From: Verrucomicrobiota bacterium
Lineage (GTDB): Bacteria; Verrucomicrobiota; Verrucomicrobiia; Limisphaerales; UBA9464
DNA length: 6,577 bases
Direction: 5' to 3'
Assembly: GCA_017302195.1 (NCBI GenBank)
Contig: JAFLEG010000028.1
Span: 1-6,577 of the forward strand
Shown piece after piece: positions 1 to 4,055 of this stretch. Each line of letters starts with the position of its first letter. Position 1 is the stretch's first letter. Position numbers and translations under genes: made by a program. Below the pieces are notes generated by a model. It was not told the origin of the DNA, made no database searches, and saw nothing but the letters and a program-made list of their open reading frames with translations.

Positions 1-627
1 GACGTGATCCGCCCAGGCGGCCATGGACGTCTTCACCGTGGCCTGGACGCTCGCGATGGTCTTGAACGCCCGCGTCTCCGGATCCGATTGGCAGCCCATC
101 AGGCCGATGCACAGGACCAGGCCAAGTGCAGCACCGCCCCCAGGGAATCCCCCGTTCGACTTCGATGCCTTCTGGGGCGGGAGCTTGATGGACGTCAGGT
201 AGTCCACGAGGAATCCCAGCGCGCTGTACCACCAGCTCTGCTCGACCCGGTCCAGGAACTGGTCGTCGGCTTTGCTCGGCGTGGACGCCACCCAGTTGCG
301 AATCGCCACTTGTGCCAGCTTCGCCCACACCCGATTGGTCCCGATGAAGGCGATGAGCGCCGCGATCCACGGGTACTGCAGGACCAGCTTCGCAATGAAT
401 ACGCCCACCTGGGCGCCCGAGTCCGGCGGGGTGAGCGGATTCGTGGTGACGATGACCGGCTCCCCGCCCTCGGTGATTGCCACCTGCATGGACAGCGCTG
501 GGTCCGCGGGCACCACGATGGGCGGGCCTCCCGCAGGATCGCCCTGGGCGAAGGCAATGGTGGCGAGTAGAAGGAACGGCAACGCGCAGACGAAGCCGAA
601 GAACAGAGCGTGGCGGTAACGATTCAT
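1..627 (-). CDS. Exported membrane protein with C-terminal lipobox-like segment, lysis-type (3' end outside window)
   Basis: Reading leftward from an ATG at 627, 209 residues run open to the window edge. Residues 1-28 form a good signal peptide: basic start NRYRH, hydrophobic core up to LLLATIAFA, then AQG. A Pro/Gly-rich stretch follows (30-70). Hydrophobic segments lie at about 74-96 and 131-148. Residues 168-179 (LGLVLCIGLMGC) look like a lipoprotein signal with lipobox LMGC, followed by a typical small phage lipoprotein start (QSDPETRAFKTIASVQ). The layout suggests a holin-like membrane protein joined to a small lipoprotein of a lysis cassette; this is inference without a database match. 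The frame stays open upstream to an ATG at 852, but the signal peptide and a GGAGG 13 bases before 627 favour 627. Inverted repeats upstream suggest it is regulated. It could also be a host gene beside the prophage. Confidence 0.68.
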   Translation of the reverse strand, partial: MNRYRHALFFGFVCALPFLLLATIAFAQGDPAGGPPIVVPADPALSMQVAITEGGEPVIVTTNPLTPPDSGAQVGVFIAKLVLQYPWIAALIAFIGTNRVWAKLAQVAIRNWVASTPSKADDQFLDRVEQSWWYSALGFLVDYLTSIKLPPQKASKSNGGFPGGGAALGLVLCIGLMGCQSDPETRAFKTIASVQATVKTSMAAWADHV

Positions 628-674
628 GGGCAGGCAGGAGCCTCCGAACGGGGCTCGGTTGGGGTTGGGAAGGG

Positions 675-701
675 AGCATACGCCACTGAGTGGCTTATGC
701 T
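675..701. promoter_or_regulatory. Strong 27-base palindrome upstream of the exported-protein gene
   Basis: Outer arms AGCATA/TATGCT (675-680, 696-701) and inner arms GCCAC/GTGGC (682-686, 690-694) surround a TGA centre; only the 681/695 pair fails to match. It lies 47 bases ahead of the ATG at 627. There is no T-run after it on either strand, so it is a poor terminator and more likely a site for a dimeric regulator or a leader hairpin. Read leftward, its end TATGCT could act as a -10 element without a good -35, as in activator-dependent phage promoters. The core CAC-TGA-GTG resembles the operator-like sites near the repressor. Confidence 0.55.
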
Positions 702-712
702 CTGGAAGAAGT

Positions 713-775
713 GGGCGTGACCGGCTGGAGGAACGGGCACGTTGGACGACGAGGCCACGAGGACCAGTCACGCCC
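713..775. repeat. Spaced inverted repeat, 12-base arms
   Basis: GGGCGTGACCGG at 713-724 is repeated in inverted orientation at 764-775 (CCAGTCACGCCC), with one mismatch and a 39-base interval. The arms contain GTGA and TCAC half-sites like those of the nearby palindromes, but arranged outward-in. It could be a pair of regulator half-sites or a hairpin; no function is shown. Confidence 0.4.
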
Positions 776-852
776 GAAAGGGAGAATTGGATACCGGAAC
801 CCGGCCCTGTGGGGGCGGGCAGCTCTCGCCGCGTTCGTTCCGTGTCCAACAT

Positions 853-871
853 GCGCTCACAGGGTGAGCGC
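853..871. promoter_or_regulatory. Perfect palindrome GCGCTCAC-AGG-GTGAGCGC, operator-like
   Basis: Eight-base arms match perfectly around a three-base centre (AGG). It contains the motif TCAC-N3-GTGA also found at 1851-1861 between the divergent regulators. It lies 70 bases past the stop of the leftward PAS gene. On the plus strand it is followed by AGGTTTTCC, a weak terminator tail, but no rightward gene ends here. On the minus strand no T-run follows. An operator is therefore the better reading, with a terminator for the repressor-PAS transcript as the alternative. Confidence 0.5.
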
Positions 872-940
872 AGGTTTTCCTATCTGTCGTCCGGCTCTGC
901 GGCTTCTGCGGTATCCGCGGCGGAAATCACACGCCCGCAG

Positions 941-1315
941 TCAGGCTTCCATTTCTCGCACCCTGCTGATGGTGGCATGGACGAGGGAGCACCCAGTGAC
1001 CATTGGCGACCGGGCCGCAGCAATTGAGATCCACTCAGATTCCCAAGCTCCAGGACGAAGCATGCGGAAACGCACGGCCCCTTGGTGCCCTCCCTGGATC
1101 CAATCCATCACCGCCGAAACATCGTCGGCGTGCACGAACTCCAGCCACCGAAGCCCGCAAGAATCCTCCGGCTGCCATTCCTGAGCCCACTGTTCCGACA
1201 CCCACACCACCCGGCCCTCTGAATCCAGGATCCAGGCAGGAAGGTCCGAGGTTTGTTCAAAAGCAGAGCTGGAACGCAGCAAACAGTGAGCGCAGACATC
1301 AGGAAGGCTTTGCAT
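941..1315 (-). CDS. Single-domain PAS sensor protein overlapping the repressor gene
   Basis: The 124-residue product carries one PAS fold at about residues 22-118. The recognisable stretch is PAWILDSEGRVVWVSEQWA (26-44), followed by the helix LEFVHADDVSAVMDWI (58-73) and the strands VRFRMLRP (81-88), WESEWISIAAARSP (91-104) and GCSLVHATISRV (108-119). A short N-terminus has a CxxC pair (C8, C11), which might bind metal or respond to redox. There is no kinase, cyclase or DNA-binding output domain. Known PAS domains bind small ligands or cofactors, or mediate protein contact. The chosen ATG at 1315 overlaps the repressor 3' end by 17 bases, implying co-transcription and probably coupled translation. 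A longer frame from 1435 would lie inside the repressor gene and is unlikely. A role in modulating the repressor is inference. Confidence 0.75.
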   Translation of the reverse strand: MQSLPDVCAHCLLRSSSAFEQTSDLPAWILDSEGRVVWVSEQWAQEWQPEDSCGLRWLEFVHADDVSAVMDWIQGGHQGAVRFRMLRPGAWESEWISIAAARSPMVTGCSLVHATISRVREMEA

Positions 1316-1796
1316 TGTTGGATTGCCGTCCGGGGAGCTTTCGGAGCCTCGGCGGGGTGGCCCACAAACGGGCCGTCTCGTCGGCTTTCCTTTGTAGCTC
1401 CTCCAGAACGGGATCCCTGCCTTTGCCTTCGTCAACTGGGTGCTTCAAGGGGGACTTGTTCACAAGTCCGTCGTATGCAGTGACAACTGTACGGATTGAC
1501 TCGGCGACGTGCTTCCTTCGCCCGGCCGGAATGCCACGCAGGGCCTCTACCAGATCCTCTTCCCAAGGTTCGAGTACGAATGGCGTCCCTGCCGGTGCAG
1601 GTGATTCACCAGGCAACCGGAGCCGTTCTCCAATTAGGGCACCGAACAGGCGAAGCACCGTGATGCTGGGAACAGTCTTGTCGCTCACGTACTGGCTGAC
1701 CGTGCCTGTTGAAAGTCCAAGCGCTTCGGCAGCCCTAGCCTGTCGCCACCCGGAGGCTGCCAAGAGCCTGCGAAATTCCACATTCTCCGCGTTCAC
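1299..1796 (-). CDS. Phage repressor with XRE-type helix-turn-helix (c-like)
   Basis: This 165-residue protein starts at a GTG (1796), with GGAG 11 bases upstream. Residues 7-58 form an XRE/Cro-type DNA-binding domain: FRRLLAASGWRQ, then the scaffold helix QARAAEALGLS (19-29) and the recognition helix TGTVSQYVSDKT (30-41), then VPSITVLRLFGALIG. The rest (about 70-165) is helical and charged, and shows no LexA/S24 autoprotease motifs. Induction by RecA-stimulated self-cleavage is therefore unlikely; Mu c repressor is instead turned over by host proteases, and something similar is possible here. It is divergent from the Ner-like gene, the standard position of the lysogeny repressor in Mu-like phages, and its 3' end overlaps the PAS gene. 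Identity as the lysogeny repressor rests on the domain plus position. Confidence 0.82.
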   Translation of the reverse strand: MNAENVEFRRLLAASGWRQARAAEALGLSTGTVSQYVSDKTVPSITVLRLFGALIGERLRLPGESPAPAGTPFVLEPWEEDLVEALRGIPAGRRKHVAESIRTVVTAYDGLVNKSPLKHPVDEGKGRDPVLEELQRKADETARLWATPPRLRKLPGRQSNNAKPS

Positions 1797-1839
1797 CCTC
1801 TAAGGATCTCCGGGCAGTAACGCTCGCCAACAGAACTTT

Positions 1840-1868
1840 CTTACAGAAACTCACTGGGTGAACATTAT
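1840..1868 (+). promoter_or_regulatory. Candidate rightward early promoter
   Basis: CTTACA (1840-1845) and CATTAT (1863-1868) each match four of six bases of the sigma-70 -35 and -10 consensus and are 17 bases apart. The perfect palindrome 1851-1861 lies between them, so a bound repressor would block RNA polymerase. The predicted start is near 1875, ahead of the Ner-like gene at 1913. This assumes the host sigma factor follows the common consensus. Confidence 0.45.
1851..1861. promoter_or_regulatory. Operator-like palindrome TCAC-TGG-GTGA
   Basis: This is a perfect inverted repeat with four-base arms and a three-base centre, placed between the -35 and -10 of the rightward promoter candidate. 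The identical arms occur at 857-867. The likely binder is the repressor or the Ner-like protein, both helix-turn-helix proteins expected to act as dimers. Confidence 0.55.
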
Positions 1869-1869
1869 C
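1864..1869 (-). promoter_or_regulatory. Candidate -10 of the leftward repressor promoter
   Basis: Read on the minus strand these bases are GATAAT, five of six matches to the -10 consensus. They overlap the rightward -10 candidate. The -35 position would fall at about 1885-1892, inside the second palindrome, and has no good consensus match. That would suit a promoter whose activity depends on the bound regulator. Confidence 0.4.
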
Positions 1870-1884
1870 GCTTGCAATGCTTGG

Positions 1885-1895
1885 TCACAGAGTGT
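1885..1895. promoter_or_regulatory. Second operator-like site TCAC-AGA-GTGT
   Basis: It matches the TCAC-N3-GTGA pattern in all arm positions but the last. Its centre is 34 bases from that of the 1851-1861 site. It overlaps the expected -35 area of the leftward promoter. GG and CC further out (1883-1884, 1898-1899) extend the symmetry imperfectly. Confidence 0.45.
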
Positions 1896-1912
1896 AGCCA
1901 TTCACTCACCAA

Positions 1913-2110
1913 ATGCGGACGCTGGAGATCAACGCGAAGAATCTGAGGTTGCTCGCCGGACTTAACGGTTTCCGGGGCGTGTCGGGACTGGCGAAAAGTC
2001 TCGGCCGGGATCGAGCCACTTTGTATCGCGCGGCGAAGAAGCCTCATCAATACCGTCCCACCTTTCGCGCCATTCAATCCGCCCTTCGTAGCAGAACCCT
2101 CCCTCAATGA
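1913..2110 (+). CDS. Ner/Cro-like helix-turn-helix early regulator
   Basis: The 65-residue basic protein consists almost wholly of a helix-turn-helix domain: LRLLAGLNGFRG, the scaffold helix VSGLAKSLG (23-31), then the recognition helix DRATLYRAAKK (33-43), followed by RPTFRAIQSALRS. In size, position and direction it fits Ner of Mu or Cro of lambda, which bind the divergent control region and turn down early and repressor transcription. No Shine-Dalgarno sequence precedes the ATG at 1913. Its TGA overlaps the ATG of the next gene (ATGA, 2107-2110), so the two are translationally coupled. Function is inferred from family and context; sequence similarity to Mu Ner itself was not established. 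Confidence 0.75.
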   Translation: MRTLEINAKNLRLLAGLNGFRGVSGLAKSLGRDRATLYRAAKKPHQYRPTFRAIQSALRSRTLPQ

Positions 2111-2394
2111 ATCCGTGGACCGTCATCTCCGACTTCGCACTCTCTCGCCTTCCAGATTCACTGAGCGAGCGAAGGGCGCTTCTGGATTCTCTCACCAAAC
2201 TTCTCCCTTTGAATCATCCCGCGCGAATCAACGCATTGCAGCACCTCGATTTGTTGCACCGCGTGGAAATCAACCAGCGCGAGTTCAGCTTCGGTGGCGA
2301 AGTGGTGATCCAGGAAGCCGGCCCGAGAGACCCCGGCGAACCGCTCCCGCCCCGCCCATCCACCCGACGCCCCAGCCGCGGAGGTGCCCGGTGA
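2107..2394 (+). CDS. Hypothetical early protein, 95 residues
   Basis: I do not recognise this protein. Residues 1-60 look helical (WTVISDFALSRLP, ERRALLDSLTKLLPL, ARINALQHLDLLHRVEI). The last 25 residues are rich in Pro, Arg and Gly and probably disordered. There is no signal peptide or membrane segment. It begins in an ATGA overlap with the Ner-like gene and so belongs to the same early transcript. A GGAGGT at 2380-2385 near its 3' end stands five bases before a GTG (2391) that overlaps its stop codon. The position matches that of small early accessory proteins in Mu-like phages, whose roles are mostly unknown. Confidence 0.65.
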   Translation: MNPWTVISDFALSRLPDSLSERRALLDSLTKLLPLNHPARINALQHLDLLHRVEINQREFSFGGEVVIQEAGPRDPGEPLPPRPSTRRPSRGGAR

Positions 2395-2409
2395 AGGCAC
2401 GGCCTCGTC

Positions 2410-2640
2410 TCAGCGCATCCACTCCTCCTGAATCCGCGCCATCGCGTGCTCCCTTCCTTGCGCCAGCGCCGCGAACCAGCCGTCGCGAGCCTTCTTCATC
2501 TGCTGCTCGAAAGCAGCATCCACGGGCTTCCCGAGCTGTGCCCTCAGCTCAACGATCTGTTGCAAAGCAACCTCTTGCCGGGCGGCAAGCTCCACCACCA
2601 CGGCCAGCAGGGTATTCTGAAAGTCGGAATCGTCGTTCAT
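2410..2640 (-). CDS. Small helical protein encoded against the operon
   Basis: The 76-residue product is charged and strongly helical: LLAVVVELAARQEVALQQIV, then ELRAQLGKPVDAAFEQQMKK, then ARDGWFAALAQGREHAMARI. It looks like a short coiled-coil or helical-hairpin protein, with no known family recognised. Hand counts of GC by codon position over this span support the minus strand: about 59 of 77 third positions are G or C against about 28 of 77 second positions. It converges on the 2107-2394 gene, with 15 bases between them. Its ATG at 2640 has only a weak GCAGG upstream. It lies opposite to all neighbouring genes, so it needs its own promoter, or a leftward transcript would be antisense to the early operon. 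Confidence 0.65.
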   Translation of the reverse strand: MNDDSDFQNTLLAVVVELAARQEVALQQIVELRAQLGKPVDAAFEQQMKKARDGWFAALAQGREHAMARIQEEWMR

Positions 2641-2642
2641 CC

Positions 2643-2822
2643 GTGAAGCCTGCCGGTCGTCGCCGGACCGTCAACGCAACAGGCGAGCGGATGCTACCCC
2701 CTGGACGCTCGCGCCTGCCGCGCTCCACCCAGGTCGCAGTCAAGAGGTGGATCGCGAAGCTCAAGCGGATCATGGCGCGCTTTCCCCAACCGCAGCTCAG
2801 TTCGACTTCCCGCAACCCATGA
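2643..2822 (+). CDS. Short basic protein, tentative
   Basis: From a GTG at 2643 the frame gives 59 residues rich in Arg and Lys, including STQVAVKRWIAKLKRIMARF, an amphipathic basic helix that could touch nucleic acid. About 45 of 59 third codon positions are G or C, above the first and second positions, which supports coding here. Its TGA overlaps the ATG of the next gene (ATGA at 2819-2822), a sign of coupled translation. The start is uncertain. An ATG at 2691 would give 43 residues. The frame is also open back to a GTG at 2391 with an excellent GGAGGT, but the part antisense to 2410-2640 lacks a coding signature on this strand. No Shine-Dalgarno sequence is clear for 2643 or 2691. Confidence 0.45.
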   Translation: MKPAGRRRTVNATGERMLPPGRSRLPRSTQVAVKRWIAKLKRIMARFPQPQLSSTSRNP

Positions 2823-3139
2823 AAACCATCCTCGCTCTCGGTCCCTACCGATTCGTCCTCCCCTCCGCCGCCATCGCCCACGCCATCGCCGAGGCCCTGC
2901 GCGATGCGCCCCAGGTGGAGTCCCAGTTCCGCGGCTCCGATGAATCCACGCGCTACGTCCCGGCCCCAGAGGCGCGGCGGATGGATTGGTTCCACGTCGC
3001 CCAGGCCAAGGACGACGCGATCCAGGGCGTGACCCCGACGCCGCCGACGCCCTCGGTCCGCGCCCTCCTGGACCAGCCGCCCAAGGCCCGTCGCGAAACC
3101 CGCCGCGTCCTCGCGGAAGCCGCCGGCTGCCGCCGCTGA
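2819..3139 (+). CDS. Hypothetical early protein, 106 residues
   Basis: The product opens with MKTILALGPYRFVLPSAAIA, followed by HAIAEALRDAPQVESQF, a likely strand-then-helix fold. After it come ARRMDWFHVAQ and a Pro- and Arg-rich tail ending ARRETRRVLAEAAGCRR. I recognise no family. The ATG at 2819 is preferred over an in-frame ATG at 2747 because it overlaps the preceding stop (ATGA) and because the extra 24 residues look like spacer. It ends 22 bases before the ParB-like gene and shares that transcript. The hydrophobic start is too short and interrupted to be a safe signal peptide call. Confidence 0.65.
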   Translation: MKTILALGPYRFVLPSAAIAHAIAEALRDAPQVESQFRGSDESTRYVPAPEARRMDWFHVAQAKDDAIQGVTPTPPTPSVRALLDQPPKARRETRRVLAEAAGCRR

Positions 3140-3161
3140 CTCACCCCCCTTTCGTTCCACC

Positions 3162-4031
3162 ATGAAGAACCTCAGCAAACGCACCATCACCTACCGCCCC
3201 CTGGAGGGGCTCACCATTCACCCGGCCATTGCCGACGATCCGCACCTGGACTCCAAGGACCCCAGATACATCGCCATGCGCACCGCCTGGCGGGAATCCG
3301 GCGTCATCGCCCCGATCCACGTCACGCCCGAGGGCAAGATCGTGGATGGTCGGCACCGGTACTGGTACGCTCAGGATGAGGGCTGGGAGGAGATCCCCTG
3401 CATTGAGGTGAGCGAAGCCGAGGTGCCCCTGGTGATCATCCAGGGCCTGATCGGAAAGAACCACGTCACCAAGGGACAACGCGCCTTCCTCGCGGCACCG
3501 AAGCTGGAGTCCGCATTCCAGGCCGCCGTCGAGCGTCGCGTGCAGATCCTGCAATCGGGCGGGAAGAGCAAGCTGCCCGTCGTTCCCTCAGTCGAAGACA
3601 TGGCCGAGAGGCTGGGCATTGGGAGGGAGTTGCTTGGCCAAGCCCGCCGGATCCACGCCGCCTTCGCGGAGCCGAAGGTGGGCAAGCTGCTGAAGAAGGA
3701 GTGGGAGAAGCGGATCCTGGACCCCGAGGAACCGATGGGGCTGGGTGCGGTGCTGCAGGGGATCGGCGGAGCGATGGCCACGAAGGGCAAGCCCAAGAAG
3801 CCGGCACGCAATTCCGCCCTCAACAATTTCCTGGCCGGCTGGAAGAACCTGACGGCGCCGGCCAAGCACTGGGCGAAGTGGACTGAGGTGGACCGGGACA
3901 TGGTCGTGGACGGGATCCGGACCAACCTGGCGAAGCTCCCCGACGAAGTCCTGGACGCGGTCGCCGCTGGGATCCGGCACGTCCGCAAGGCGAAGTCCGC
4001 CGCCGCCAAAGCCGCCGAGTCGGAAGCCTGA
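3162..4031 (+). CDS. ParB/sulfiredoxin-fold protein, phage type
   Basis: The 289-residue protein has a ParB N-terminal-type domain at about residues 12-95: LEGLTIHPAIADD, then SGVIAPIHVTPEGKIVDGRH (46-65), with the diagnostic G-R-H-R at 63-66 and IPCIEV closing the fold. A conserved-looking NHVTKGQRA lies at 100-108. A possible helix-turn-helix follows at 143-165 (SVEDMAERLGIGRELLGQAR). The Lys/Ala-rich C-terminus is probably flexible. In the family this fold binds nucleotides (CTP in chromosomal ParB) or acts as a nuclease or kinase-like enzyme. Phage versions sit near replication or transposition genes, and their role is poorly known. Here it directly precedes the transposase by 24 bases, so it may assist DNA handling in transposition. 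The ATG has no evident Shine-Dalgarno sequence. Confidence 0.8.
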   Translation: MKNLSKRTITYRPLEGLTIHPAIADDPHLDSKDPRYIAMRTAWRESGVIAPIHVTPEGKIVDGRHRYWYAQDEGWEEIPCIEVSEAEVPLVIIQGLIGKNHVTKGQRAFLAAPKLESAFQAAVERRVQILQSGGKSKLPVVPSVEDMAERLGIGRELLGQARRIHAAFAEPKVGKLLKKEWEKRILDPEEPMGLGAVLQGIGGAMATKGKPKKPARNSALNNFLAGWKNLTAPAKHWAKWTEVDRDMVVDGIRTNLAKLPDEVLDAVAAGIRHVRKAKSAAAKAAESEA

Positions 4032-4055
4032 TCCGGAACCCCGACTGGTCACGCC

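Larger units (their letters stand above)
628..940. other. Gene-free control region with several inverted repeats
   Basis: This 313-base stretch lies between the end of the PAS gene and the start of the left-edge exported protein, both leftward. I see no convincing gene in it. A minus-strand frame is open from an ATG at 852 into the 627 gene, but its product is a Pro/Arg/Ser-rich string without recognisable features. The stretch holds inverted repeats at 675-701, 713-775 and 853-871, so it probably carries the promoter and operators of the leftward gene. It could also contain the left phage end, but no set of repeated transposase-binding sites was found. Confidence 0.6.
1797..1912. promoter_or_regulatory. 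Divergent promoter/operator region between repressor and Ner-like gene
   Basis: This short region must hold the starts of both the leftward (lysogenic) and rightward (early lytic) transcripts. It is AT-richer than its surroundings. It contains two CAC-N3-GTG palindromes (1851-1861 and 1885-1895) and a degenerate TCAC half-site at 1906-1909, just before the Ner-like ATG. The arrangement is that of a phage genetic switch with operators overlapping both promoters. Mu itself has its transposition enhancer in the same place; whether that dual use applies here cannot be told. Confidence 0.72.

Noticed and set aside
4..570. 188-residue plus-strand frame at the left edge
   Set aside because: The minus-strand frame over the same DNA has a signal peptide, hydrophobic segments and a lipobox-like site, while this one is an Arg/Gly/His-rich complement.
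628..852. 75-residue upstream extension of the exported-protein gene from an ATG at 852
   Set aside because: It is in frame, but would bury the signal peptide in the middle of the protein, lacks any feature, and runs through two inverted repeats. The ATG at 627 has an upstream GGAGG.
853..871. Rho-independent terminator
   Set aside because: The hairpin is perfect, but the only T-rich tail (AGGTTTTCC) is weak and on the plus strand, where no gene ends nearby.
690..1184. 164-residue plus-strand frame
   Set aside because: Its right part is antisense to the PAS gene and its left part covers the inverted repeats. The product shows no domain and is rich in Arg, Ser and Pro.
1316..1435. 40-residue N-terminal extension of the PAS protein
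   Set aside because: This part lies wholly inside the repressor coding sequence in another frame and reads as a Pro/Arg/Gly-rich shadow. The ATG at 1315 fits an ordinary operon overlap.
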